In this document: positions 16,853-25,184 of the stretch, piece by piece
Layout of the letters: each line of letters begins with the position of its first letter
Position numbering within the stretch: position 1 is the stretch's first letter
Assembly (NCBI GenBank): GCA_020161815.1
Contig: JAIUOP010000007.1
Coordinates: 55,991-119,990 of the forward strand
Direction: 5' to 3'
DNA from: Actinomycetota bacterium
GTDB lineage: Bacteria; Actinomycetota; Actinomycetes; Actinomycetales; Dermatophilaceae
Length of the DNA: 64,000 bases
Program-made: the position numbers and the translations under genes
Notes under the pieces: generated by a model
The model's database searches: none
Told to the model about the DNA's origin: nothing
What the model saw: the letters and a program-made list of their open reading frames with translations, nothing else

Positions 16853-17365
16853 ATGAGCGAGATCGCACCGCCGCGCCAGGACGAGATCGACACCTTCTGG
16901 GTCGACGCGACGTTGCGCGCCAACCTCAACCGGTTGGCGGCCTACTGGGGCCCGACCGAGCTCGACTCGCTGCAGCCACCCGCGTCGGCCTTCGGTGGCA
17001 CGGCCGAGGTCGCGGACGAGCTCGCCGACTTGATCGTGGCCGGCACCAAGACTGCCACGTCGAGCGCGCTCTGGGACTACGAGGCCGAGGAGGTCGAGGT
17101 GCCCCGACGCGGTGACCTCGAGATCGTCATCGACGGATCAGGACACCCGCGAGCACTCATCGTGACCACCCAGGTCGAGGTCGTCCCCTTCGCTGACGTC
17201 AGCGCCGAGTTAGCGGCGGCCGAAGGCGAGGGCGACCGCTCGCTGGAGTACTGGCGCCGCGTGCACGAGGACTTCTTCACGGCCTACTCATCGCACGATC
17301 GCGGCTTCTCCACGGACATGCCCGTCGTCTGCCAGACCTTCGAGGTGCTCTACACCGGCCAATGA
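16853..17365 (+). CDS. ASCH domain-containing protein
   Basis: The 170-residue protein has the ASCH features: a long helical N-terminus (FWVDATLRANLN), then VAGTKTATSSALWDYEAE and PRRGDLEIVID. ASCH domains are PUA-like folds thought to bind RNA or nucleotides. The ATG follows the upstream stop codon directly. TACCGT also lies six bases before the ATG, so an internal leaderless promoter is possible. Its last 16 bp overlap the convergent frameshifted gene. Confidence 0.87.
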   Translation: MSEIAPPRQDEIDTFWVDATLRANLNRLAAYWGPTELDSLQPPASAFGGTAEVADELADLIVAGTKTATSSALWDYEAEEVEVPRRGDLEIVIDGSGHPRALIVTTQVEVVPFADVSAELAAAEGEGDRSLEYWRRVHEDFFTAYSSHDRGFSTDMPVVCQTFEVLYTGQ

Positions 17366-18308
17366 GCCCGTGGAGCTGCAGAGCGAGCCATGGCCTGGCG
17401 AATTCTGGCGAGGACCGCTTGGGGATGGTCCAACTCCGACCAGATGACCCTGACGACGACGTAACCCAACTGGGCGAGGCGGTGCTCCCTCAACTTCTCG
17501 GCTCGTAACACCTCGCTGTCGGTGTACTTGACCAGACCATCGAACTCGACCACCACGGACGTGCCTTGGATCAGGAAGTCGACCCGCGCCTGAAAGGCTC
17601 CGTCTCGGATCAGGACCTGAGGCACAACGGCAATGCCCCCCCCAGCCGGAGCACACGAGCCAGACGGGTCTCCCCCGGCGACTCGTGGCGCCCGTCCACC
17701 GTCGGCAGCGCACGTCTGACCTGACCCGTCCCCGGCCTCGCTCCCAAGGACGACACCACGAGCTCCAGGTCGGTTGGGGTCACCAGTTCGCGACGCACTG
17801 CCGCGTCTGCGCTCACCAGGAAGGACTCGACCCCGGAACGGCATCCCATCCGAACCAGGGCGTGAGCCAACGGAACGCTGGGGACCGGCACGTCGATGAG
17901 GCCGCATCGCACCCTGCCCGTAGGCGCCTGGAACGGGTGGATGACTACTCCCGGCCCCACGTGCTGCCGTGCGCGTCCGCCCGGTCGTGCCCGCGCGAGC
18001 TCGATCCGCGCGAGGTCGGTCCTGAACGTGGGGAGGCGTGCCACGAGGACAGCGGACACTCCGGCCAGCGCCGTTCCGGGGTTGCGGCGAAGATGTGCCA
18101 CGGCCCTCAGTCGGTGCTCGTCCTCTGGGGTGCCGAGCGGCCGAGCCGTGTAGTGCGCCTCGCAGAGTCGCCGCACCTGGCCGGCTCGGATCTTCGCGGA
18201 GAGCGCCTTGTGGTCCACGCCGACGCCGGCTGCATCCGCGCGGCTGAACACGCCATTGACTTCGAGGCCGACCAAGGTCATGCCCTGAGTGTGCGCTGGG
18301 TCAGTCAC
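17350..18308 (-). pseudogene. DUF559-type endonuclease-domain protein, frameshifted
   Basis: Two overlapping minus-strand frames make one familiar protein. The first (18308 down to about 17640) has an AbiEi-like HTH start (FSRADAAGVGVDHKAL) and a middle region. The second (about 17640 to 17350) has the DUF559/Vsr-like nuclease tail with VEFDGLVKY and LREHRLAQLGYVVVRV. They meet at a run of eight C (17636-17643; G8 in the coding strand), where a one-base slip would restore the frame. It could be a true pseudogene, phase variation, or a sequencing error. The family is common in actinobacteria and unproven in function. Confidence 0.75.
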
Positions 18309-18360
18309 CAGCTCTTCGGGTTATCCACAGCGATCGCATCATCCACCCGGCAGTTCTTGG

Positions 18361-18430
18361 GTGCCGGTACCGGCGAAAACTGCCGGCACCGGCGACATGT
18401 CGCAGGTAGCGGGAAGTTTCGCCGGTACCG
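18361..18430. repeat. Nested inverted repeats downstream of the ABC operon
   Basis: CGGTACCGGCGAAAACT (18365-18381) pairs with AGTTTCGCCGGTACCG (18415-18430) except for one extra A. A smaller dyad, GTGCCGG/CCGGCAC, lies within the left side (18361-18389). It sits between the start of the DUF559 pseudogene and the end of the permease gene and may terminate the ABC operon. Confidence 0.55.
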
Positions 18431-18481
18431 CGCACCACCAGCTCCTGCCAGCGCCGACGCCGGCAGAGCCCCGTCGGGTCG

Positions 18482-19303
18482 TCAGGAGAGGACGTCCTTG
18501 CGGGCGAAGCGGCGCCAGCCCAGGGCGAAGAAGATCAGCGCCCACAGGATCGACCACAACACGCCGTGGCGCAGGGCCACCCAGTCGTAGGTCGGCTGCA
18601 GCAGCTCGAGCCAGGACCGCTGGTAGTGCCCGGGCAGGCCGTTGCGGATCGATCCCAGTGCGTCGATCGAGTCGAGGATGCCCGCGACGATGTAGGCGAT
18701 GAGGGCTCCTCCGACCGCTGCGAGCGGCGTGTCGGTGCCGACGCCGATGGCGAAGGCGATCGCGGCGACCGGCAGCATCGCGACGAAGATGTAGGCGATG
18801 GCGATCGCCAGTCGCGGCAGCAGCTCGGCGAGCGTGAGCGCCCCGCCGCCGGGGATGGTGAACGAGCTCGTGCCATAGACCAGCGAGCCGATGAGGAAGG
18901 CCCAGGTCGGCAGCACGATGAGCAGGATCGCCAGGTGCACGACCCCGACCGAGACCTTCGCCGTGAGCAGTCGTGCCCGACGCACTGGCGCGGTCAGGAG
19001 ATACCGCAGCGAGGACCAGGACGCCTCGGCCGGCACCGGGTCACCGAGGAGGAGCGCTGCCACGATGACCAGCAGCAGCTCGGAGGCCACCAGGAGGACG
19101 AACACCGTGAAGTTCGCTCCCCCGGAGGTGGCGTAGTCGACCATCCGAGTCCCTGTCTGGGAGCCCTGTCGCGGTCCCCGGTCGAGCGCGAACGCCCCCA
19201 CGAAGATCAACGGGAGCGCCAGGACGATCCCGAGGATCCACTTGGTGCGCGTGCGGCCCACCTGTCGGCCCCACTCGGCCCGGAAGGACAGCGGCGAGCT
19301 CAT
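18482..19303 (-). CDS. ABC-2 type transporter permease
   Basis: The 273-residue protein has six hydrophobic segments and a signature seen in ABC-2/NatB-like permeases (AEASWSSLRYLLTAPVRRARLL after the second segment). It should form the membrane channel for the ATPase domain fused to the upstream hydrolase. The ATG overlaps the stop of that gene (TGATG), so translation is coupled and a 1:1 complex is likely. The substrate is unknown. Confidence 0.87.
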   Translation of the reverse strand: MSSPLSFRAEWGRQVGRTRTKWILGIVLALPLIFVGAFALDRGPRQGSQTGTRMVDYATSGGANFTVFVLLVASELLLVIVAALLLGDPVPAEASWSSLRYLLTAPVRRARLLTAKVSVGVVHLAILLIVLPTWAFLIGSLVYGTSSFTIPGGGALTLAELLPRLAIAIAYIFVAMLPVAAIAFAIGVGTDTPLAAVGGALIAYIVAGILDSIDALGSIRNGLPGHYQRSWLELLQPTYDWVALRHGVLWSILWALIFFALGWRRFARKDVLS

Positions 19304-22161
19304 CACGCCCTCACCTGCCTCAGTCGTTCGATGAGCGAGCTGCCGCCGCTCTCACCGGTGTCCGCATGCGCGGCCTGCGCGATGACGCCGAGGAAGACCT
19401 CCTCGAGGTGCCGCCGGCTGCCCACGCCAACAACGTCGGCTCCGGCCTCGATCGCCTCCCGCACGACCTGCCCCCGGGGGCGGTCGGCGATGACCGTGAC
19501 CCGGCCGTGGGCGTCGTCGTCCTCCACGTCGACACTTCGTATGCCGTCCGCTGCCCTCAAGCGCTCGGCCACCGTCCCAGCCCGCTCGCCGTCCGCGCCG
19601 AGCTCGAGCACGGTGGTGTCCTCGCTCGCGATCAGGTCCGCGACCGCACCGGTGGTGACGACCCGACCTGCGTGCATGACGACCACATGGCTGCAGGTCT
19701 GCTCGACCTCACCGAGCAGGTGACTGGAGACGACGACGGTGCGGCCGGCTGCGGCATACGCATGGAGGATCGGGCGCATCGCCGCGATCTGGGGTGGATC
19801 CAGGCCATTGGTCGGCTCGTCGAGGATGAGCAGCTCGGGCAGGCCGAGCATGGCCTGGGCGATGCCGAGCCGCTGCTTCATGCCGTGGCTGTAGGTCTTG
19901 ACGGGCCTGTCGAGGGCACCGCCGAGGGCCGCCACGGCCAAGGCCTCGTCGAAGCCGGCTTCGGACTCGGGGCGGCCGGTGGCCCGCCAGTAGGCCTCGA
20001 GGTTGGCCCGACCGGTGAGGTGGGGCAGGAAGCCCGGACCCTCGACGAGGGCACCGACGCGTCGCAGGACGCCGGACCCCGGGCCGGCCTGCTCACCCAT
20101 GACATGGACCGTCCCGCTGTCGGGCGCGATCAGTCCGAGGATCATGCGAATGGTCGTCGTCTTGCCCGCCCCGTTGGGGCCGAGCAGGCCGACGACCTGG
20201 CCCTTCTCGGCCCGCCAGCTCACGTCGTCGACGGCCCGGTGACCATCGGCATACGTCTTGACGAGGTTGGAGACGACGAGCGACACGTCGGCCAGCTCTG
20301 GGCGGTCGACGCGAGCCGCCCGGCGCCGGCGCGCGAGGAGGACCGAGCCCAGGATGAGGAGGAGCACGGCCCCGATGGCGACCGCCACGCCGATCGACTC
20401 GGTGTCGCGCGTCGTGGCGCCCGAGGCGGGCGTGCCGTCCAGAGTGGGGAACTCCAGGTCTCCGAGGACCTCGATCCGGTCGAGCCGGGCCTCACGCGGG
20501 TTGGCGTAGGCGGAGTCCGTGGACGTGAGCAGGACCCGCCACGTGCTGCCGCTCGCGACCTGCCAGGTGGCGGCGGGCAGGGCCATCGTCACCTCGGTGG
20601 GAACGCCGGGCTGGACCGGCACACGCACCGGCGCGACCAACCGCCGCGGCTGGCTGGTCGCCGCCCCTTGGACCTGCCACAGGCTCGCGAACAAGGTCAC
20701 CGTCGACGCCGAGGAGGTCACTCGCAGGCGTACGCGCGGCGAGCCGACGGCAGTGAAGGTCTTGGTGGAGCGGGTCGTGTCGAGGGCGACCGACTGCCCC
20801 GGAAGGGCAGCCAGCTGGTAGGTCGGCAGGTTGCCGGCGAGCCCACCTAGCCCGGGTATGACGGTCGTCGAGGCCGGAGCCCCGCCGGGCGGGGTGAGCA
20901 GGACGCCACGGCCGCTGGGCTCACGCAGGCGCAAGGAGGTGGTCGGCTCCGTTGCGCCAGCACCCAGCCCGGGATAGGTATCGGCGGTGAAGAGCGGGGC
21001 GACGGTGGCCCGGCGAGCCAGCACCCCGGCATATGTGAAGGCGGGAACGGGAAGGCGCCCGTCGGCGGACGGTGAGGCACCGCGGAGGTAGTGGTCCAGC
21101 CAGGCGTCCGCGGCCGCGTCGTCGGCCGTGGCCGTCGAGGACGGGCCGTCGTGGCCGCCGTCGATCCAGCGCTGGGCCACAGGGACTCCGCGGTCGGTGA
21201 GGGCGCGTGCCGTGGCGTCGGACTGGTCGAGCCCGAAGAGGCTGTCCGCCATCCCCTGGATGAGGAGGACCGGCGCCTGCACCCCCGAGAGCACGGCGGC
21301 CGGACTGTGCGCGCGGAGCAGCTCGAGCAGCTCCGCCGACGGGACGCCGGACTCGGCGGCCGGGAGCAGCAGGCTGCAGATCGTCGGATCGAACCGGCCG
21401 CACAGGAGCTGGTCATCACCAGCCGAGGTGGCGGCGCTGCCCCCGCCTGCCGTTGCACCCCCTGCGCGGGCGCCACCCGCCACCGAGGCAGCGAAGAACC
21501 GGCTGATCCACAGCTGCTTGACCGGCCCGGGCTCGGCGATGGGGGCCGCGCCGGCCGGGGTCTGGCCGAGGTCGGTCACCGCCGCCTGCGGGAAGAGCGA
21601 CGCTGCGAGGTCATGCCAGGTGATCGCCGCGACGACAGCGTCGATGCGGGGGTCGGTGCCGGCGGTGATGAGGGCGATCGCGCCGCCATAGGAACCCCCG
21701 GCGATCCCGACGCGGGGGTCGCCCGGGCCGTCCTGGAGCACATCGCCGCGAGCACCCAGCAGGTCCACGAGGGCGCGGACGTCGGCGCCCTCGTAGGCCG
21801 GGTCGTCGAGGTGGATCCGGCCCCCGGACTTCCCGAACCCGCGAGCGGTCCACGTCAGCACGACATAGCCGCGAGCGGCCAGGGACCGAGCCCGCTCGAC
21901 GAGGTCCTCCTTGCTGCCGCCGAACCCGTGACCCAGGAGCACCGCCGGGTGCTGACCGCCGTCGGAGGGGGTGAAGACGCTGGCGTCCAGGCTCACCGCC
22001 GCGCCATCGGGCTCAGCACCCACGGGCACGTCGAGGTCAGCGGCCTTCACGGAGAGGGGCGCGGCCGCGGCCGCAGTGGGCGCGGCGGGCAGACCGAGAC
22101 CGAGCAGGGCGGCACCGAGGGCGAGCACCAGCCACCTGGCAGGTCGCCGTCGTGAGCCCAT
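19303..22161 (-). CDS. Fusion: exported alpha/beta hydrolase - transmembrane segment - ABC ATPase
   Basis: The 952-residue protein has a signal peptide (WLVLALGAALLGLGLPAAPTA) and an extracellular CocE/X-Pro-dipeptidyl-peptidase-like hydrolase (GHGFGGSKEDL, nucleophile GGSYGGA). A beta-rich region follows, then one transmembrane helix near residues 595-620 (VAIGAVLLLILGSVLLARRR). The rest is a cytoplasmic ABC ATPase with Walker A LLGPNGAGKTTT, signature YSHGMKQRLG and Walker B LLILDEP. This puts a surface enzyme and an export motor in one chain. The downstream permease completes the transporter. The hydrolase might process what is exported, or sense it. Confidence 0.85.
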   Translation of the reverse strand: MGSRRRPARWLVLALGAALLGLGLPAAPTAAAAAPLSVKAADLDVPVGAEPDGAAVSLDASVFTPSDGGQHPAVLLGHGFGGSKEDLVERARSLAARGYVVLTWTARGFGKSGGRIHLDDPAYEGADVRALVDLLGARGDVLQDGPGDPRVGIAGGSYGGAIALITAGTDPRIDAVVAAITWHDLAASLFPQAAVTDLGQTPAGAAPIAEPGPVKQLWISRFFAASVAGGARAGGATAGGGSAATSAGDDQLLCGRFDPTICSLLLPAAESGVPSAELLELLRAHSPAAVLSGVQAPVLLIQGMADSLFGLDQSDATARALTDRGVPVAQRWIDGGHDGPSSTATADDAAADAWLDHYLRGASPSADGRLPVPAFTYAGVLARRATVAPLFTADTYPGLGAGATEPTTSLRLREPSGRGVLLTPPGGAPASTTVIPGLGGLAGNLPTYQLAALPGQSVALDTTRSTKTFTAVGSPRVRLRVTSSASTVTLFASLWQVQGAATSQPRRLVAPVRVPVQPGVPTEVTMALPAATWQVASGSTWRVLLTSTDSAYANPREARLDRIEVLGDLEFPTLDGTPASGATTRDTESIGVAVAIGAVLLLILGSVLLARRRRAARVDRPELADVSLVVSNLVKTYADGHRAVDDVSWRAEKGQVVGLLGPNGAGKTTTIRMILGLIAPDSGTVHVMGEQAGPGSGVLRRVGALVEGPGFLPHLTGRANLEAYWRATGRPESEAGFDEALAVAALGGALDRPVKTYSHGMKQRLGIAQAMLGLPELLILDEPTNGLDPPQIAAMRPILHAYAAAGRTVVVSSHLLGEVEQTCSHVVVMHAGRVVTTGAVADLIASEDTTVLELGADGERAGTVAERLRAADGIRSVDVEDDDAHGRVTVIADRPRGQVVREAIEAGADVVGVGSRRHLEEVFLGVIAQAAHADTGESGGSSLIERLRQVRA

Positions 22162-22191
22162 GCGCGTCCCTTCGATGTCGGTGGCAGGACC

Positions 22192-22587
22192 CTACTCGGC
22201 GCGGCTGTCAGCCTCATCGCGGTCGTCGCGACCCGAGACGTCCATGCCCAGCGCGAGCGCCCACAGGCGCGCCCGCTCGGCCTCGTCCCGACGGCCGGCC
22301 CGGACCAGGGAGCGGTAGAGGAGCAGCGCGGCATACCCGTGGTCGGGGTCCTTGGCGAGCAGCTCGCGCGCCGACGCGGCCGCCTTGTCCAGCTGCGCCG
22401 AGTGGTAGTAGGCGCGCGTGAGCAGCTCGCGGGCGGCCCCCAGCTCGCTGTCGGGGGCGCGGTCGAGGAGGTACTCCAGGGCCTCGATCGCCGCGAGGTG
22501 GTCGCGGTCGGCGAACAGCTGCTGGGCCCATCGATAGATGTCGTAGGGCTCACGGCCCTCGAGCATGGCCGTCACGAACGTCGCCAT
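22192..22587 (-). CDS. Tetratricopeptide-repeat-like protein
   Basis: The 131-residue product is all helical with TPR-like pairs (AIEALEYLLDRAP, then ARELLTRAYYHSAQLDKAAASARELLAKDP). Such small TPR proteins act as interaction scaffolds. The start is set by a strong GGAGG seven bases before ATG 22587. It ends 30 bp before the hydrolase-ABC fusion on the same strand, so it may be the first gene of that operon. It is divergent from the Asp-rich peptide gene. Confidence 0.7.
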   Translation of the reverse strand: MATFVTAMLEGREPYDIYRWAQQLFADRDHLAAIEALEYLLDRAPDSELGAARELLTRAYYHSAQLDKAAASARELLAKDPDHGYAALLLYRSLVRAGRRDEAERARLWALALGMDVSGRDDRDEADSRAE

Positions 22588-22747
22588 CTGTCCACCTCCA
22601 CCTCGGATGCCTCCCCGAACCGCATGCCTGAGGCTGCTATTCCTTGGCCGCATCCCCCCGCCACGTCGGTGCTCGGTGTCAGGATGACCGGACGGCGGCG
22701 CGCGTCGTCGTTCCACGAGACACCCACAGCACCGCGAAGGAGATGCC

Positions 22748-23059
22748 ATGACCATCACCCCCGACGCTCCCCTCGAGGACGACGACCTCACCACCTCCCC
22801 TGTCGGCGATGCCGACGCGGTGCCCGGCGGCGGAGACGCCGACGGCACGGACGGACACGACTCGGACGGGACCGACGGCCACGACTCCGACGGCACGGAC
22901 GGCACCGACGGTGGCGACTCCGATGGGACCGATGGTGGTGACGCCGATGGGACCGACGGTGGTGACGCCGACGGCACCGACGGTGGCGACTCCGATGGGA
23001 CCGACGGTGGTGACGCCGACGGCACCGACGGCCACGACTCGGACGGGGTCGACGCCTGA
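22748..23059 (+). CDS. Asp-rich octapeptide-repeat protein (possible modified peptide precursor)
   Basis: The 103-residue protein has a short leader-like N-terminus (MTITPDAPLEDDDLTTSP) and then about nine tandem units of D-[A/S]-D-G-T-D-G-[G/H]. One unit carries an extra TDG. It has no signal peptide, Cys or membrane segment and is extremely acidic. A strong ribosome site (GAAGGAG, 22736-22742) precedes the ATG, so it is probably well translated. Its stop overlaps the probable CTG start of a JmjC/ROX-type cupin oxygenase. I infer that it may be the oxygenase's substrate or a metal-binding partner. The repeats resemble calcium-binding DxDG loops, but no secretion system is nearby. Confidence 0.75.
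   Translation: MTITPDAPLEDDDLTTSPVGDADAVPGGGDADGTDGHDSDGTDGHDSDGTDGTDGGDSDGTDGGDADGTDGGDADGTDGGDSDGTDGGDADGTDGHDSDGVDA
22837..23056 (+). repeat. 24-bp tandem repeat inside the Asp-rich gene
   Basis: The octapeptide is encoded by 24-bp units such as GACTCCGATGGGACCGACGG plus four bases. Units differ by silent and A/S or G/H changes, so the array is old enough to have drifted but is still in frame. Repeat number could vary by slippage. Confidence 0.8.
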
Positions 23060-24258
23060 GCACCGTCCTGGACCAGCTGACGGGTGACGCCCGGGCGTTC
23101 CGCGAGAACGCCTGGGCGTCAGCCCGTCACCTCCACCGCATCCCCGAGAACCAGGCCCGCGCGCTCCTCTCCCTCGACGATGTCGACGCCATCGTCACCG
23201 GCTCGGGCCTACGCGCCCCGGGGATCCGGGTGGTCAAGGACGGCACGGTCCTGTCCACGTCGGCGTTCACTCGTGCGGCCAGCATCTCCGGGCAGCCCCT
23301 CACCGGCCTGGTCGATGCCCGTCGCCTGCTCGCCCTGGTCGACGAAGGAGCCACCGTCGTCCTGCAGGGCCTGCACCGCTCGTGGCCGCGGATCACCGAA
23401 CTGGTCGCCCGGCTGGAGACCGAGCTCGGCCACCCGGGTCAGGCCAACGCCTACCTCACGCCGGCCGGAAGCCAGGGCTTCGCGCCCCACCGGGACACCC
23501 ACGACGTCTTCGTGATCCAGACCGAAGGCGAGAAGGTCTGGCTGATCGGCGAGGAGGACTCCGAGGACGAGGTGCTCCTCACGCCAGGCAGCGTGCTCTA
23601 CCTCCCGACCGGCACGCGCCACAGCGCCCGCTCCCAGGCGTCGTACTCCCTGCACGTGACGGTGGGCATCAACCAGGTGACCTGGCGGAGCCTGGTCGAG
23701 CGCGCCGTCCGCCAGGCCTTGGCCGCCATCCCTGACACGCACCTCCCCGCGGGCTACCTGGAGGACCCGGACGCCCTGGCCGAGGGCCTGCGAGCCCACC
23801 TCGACACGGTGAGCGCCGCCGTCGCCCACCTGGACCCGGCCGTGCTTGCCCGAGCCCACGTCGAGCACCTGCTCACCTCCCGTCCCCCGCGCCTGGCCGG
23901 AGGGCTCGCCGCCGCCATCCGGGCGGGCAGCAACGCCGCACCCGCCGCGTCCGGTGCGGAGTCTCGTGGTGAGTCCAGTGCCGACCCCTCGCCCCTGGCC
24001 CGGATCACCGACGACACGCTCCTGACCCGGCGACCCACCAACCCCGGGCACCTCGTCGAGGGCCCGCCCGGCACCGTGCGGCTCCTCCTGGGTGATCGAC
24101 GGATGGACGCGCCCGATTGGCTGCGTCCGGCGCTGGTGGACCTCCTCGCCCGCGAGCAGTTCACCCCCCGCGACCTCGCCGACCTCCTCGACCCCCAGAG
24201 CCGGCTCGTCCTCTGCCGACGCCTCGTGCGCGAGGGCCTGCTCACGGTCGGTCCATGA
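23056..24258 (+). CDS. JmjC/ROX-type cupin oxygenase, probable CTG start
   Basis: The 400-residue protein resembles ribosomal-oxygenase-type (YcfD/MINA-like) cupins. The Fe(II) triad is visible: His145 and Asp147 in FAPHRDTHDVFVIQ, and His189 in GTRHSAR. A winged-helix-like C-terminal domain follows. Such enzymes hydroxylate protein side chains with 2-oxoglutarate and O2. No ATG, GTG or TTG occurs in frame until 23230, which would remove about 58 conserved-looking residues (STVLDQLTGDARAF onward). CTG at 23056 overlaps the TGA of the repeat peptide (CTGA) and is the best start. The stop overlaps the next gene's ATG. Confidence 0.82.
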   Translation: MSTVLDQLTGDARAFRENAWASARHLHRIPENQARALLSLDDVDAIVTGSGLRAPGIRVVKDGTVLSTSAFTRAASISGQPLTGLVDARRLLALVDEGATVVLQGLHRSWPRITELVARLETELGHPGQANAYLTPAGSQGFAPHRDTHDVFVIQTEGEKVWLIGEEDSEDEVLLTPGSVLYLPTGTRHSARSQASYSLHVTVGINQVTWRSLVERAVRQALAAIPDTHLPAGYLEDPDALAEGLRAHLDTVSAAVAHLDPAVLARAHVEHLLTSRPPRLAGGLAAAIRAGSNAAPAASGAESRGESSADPSPLARITDDTLLTRRPTNPGHLVEGPPGTVRLLLGDRRMDAPDWLRPALVDLLAREQFTPRDLADLLDPQSRLVLCRRLVREGLLTVGP

Positions 24259-25163
24259 CCGGGCGAGCCGAGCCGCGCTGCTCCGACGCCGCCCGCACCC
24301 GTGGGGACGCCCTCCCCGGCACGGCCTCGACCGTGCGCGCCTGGCTCTTGCTGGAGGACCCCGGGCCGTGGGGCCACCAGGCCTGGCGCGACGCCCGGCT
24401 CCCCGACAATCTCGGCCCTGACCTGCTCGCAGCTGCCGCACGGGCTCGGGTGCGTCCGCTCCTCATCCGGCGCCCGCTCGATCGCGCCGGATCACTGCAC
24501 GGCACGGAGCGCAGGGTGTTCGCCGCGTGGTCCCGCCCGGGCGAAGCCGCCATGGTCACCACGACCCTCACCGACCCGCGCGACCTCCTCGACCTCGACC
24601 TCACGGCCCTGGGCTCGGGCCGGCTCCCCCACTGGGAGCCCACCGACGAGCCCTTCTTCGGCGTCTGCACCCACGGGCGCCACGACGCCTGCTGCGCCAT
24701 CCGCGGTCGCCCCGTGGCCCAGGCCCTCGCGGTGGCCGAGCCCGAGGCGACGTGGGAGGTCTCGCACATCGGCGGCGACCGGTTCGCGGCCAACCTCCTC
24801 GTCCTCCCCGCCGGCCTCTACTTCGGCGGGCTCGACCCCGACAGCATCGGCCGCGTCGTCGAGACCTTCCGCCGCGGGGAGATCGACCTGGGGCACTTCC
24901 GCGGCCGATCGGGCTGGCCGATGCCGGTGCAGGTCGCCGAGGACGCGCTCCGTCACCACCTCGCGTATGCCGCCCGCCGCGGACTGCGGTGGTGCGGCAC
25001 CGAAGCACGGGGTGACGCTCGCCTCGTCACCTTCGAGCTCGAGGGGCTGCGCTGGGTCGTGGACGTGGCCCGCGTCGACGCAGCGCCCGCTCTGCTCACC
25101 TGCAGCGCGTTGCAGGCCCAGCCATCCGTCGTGTGGCGCGCCGGGGCTGTCCGATCCGCCTGA
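24255..25163 (+). CDS. Sucrase/ferredoxin-like family protein (thioredoxin-fold [2Fe-2S] type)
   Basis: The 302-residue protein has the family signature CTHGRHDACCAIRGRPVA, whose Cys residues probably bind a [2Fe-2S] cluster, and HIGGDRFAANLLVLP. The name comes from weak similarity to fungal sucrases; the role is likely redox or electron transfer. The ATG overlaps the cupin stop (ATGA). Coupling to an Fe(II) oxygenase suggests it may supply electrons or keep the iron reduced, which is inference. It ends 21 bp from a convergent gene. Confidence 0.85.
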   Translation: MTGRAEPRCSDAARTRGDALPGTASTVRAWLLLEDPGPWGHQAWRDARLPDNLGPDLLAAAARARVRPLLIRRPLDRAGSLHGTERRVFAAWSRPGEAAMVTTTLTDPRDLLDLDLTALGSGRLPHWEPTDEPFFGVCTHGRHDACCAIRGRPVAQALAVAEPEATWEVSHIGGDRFAANLLVLPAGLYFGGLDPDSIGRVVETFRRGEIDLGHFRGRSGWPMPVQVAEDALRHHLAYAARRGLRWCGTEARGDARLVTFELEGLRWVVDVARVDAAPALLTCSALQAQPSVVWRAGAVRSA

Positions 25164-25184
25164 GGCACAGGCGCATTCGACCGA

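Noticed and set aside
22748..23059. Repeat protein as an RTX-type secreted calcium-binding protein
   Set aside because: The units are octamers of DxDGTDGx, not GGxGxDxUx nonapeptides. There is no signal peptide and no type I secretion genes.
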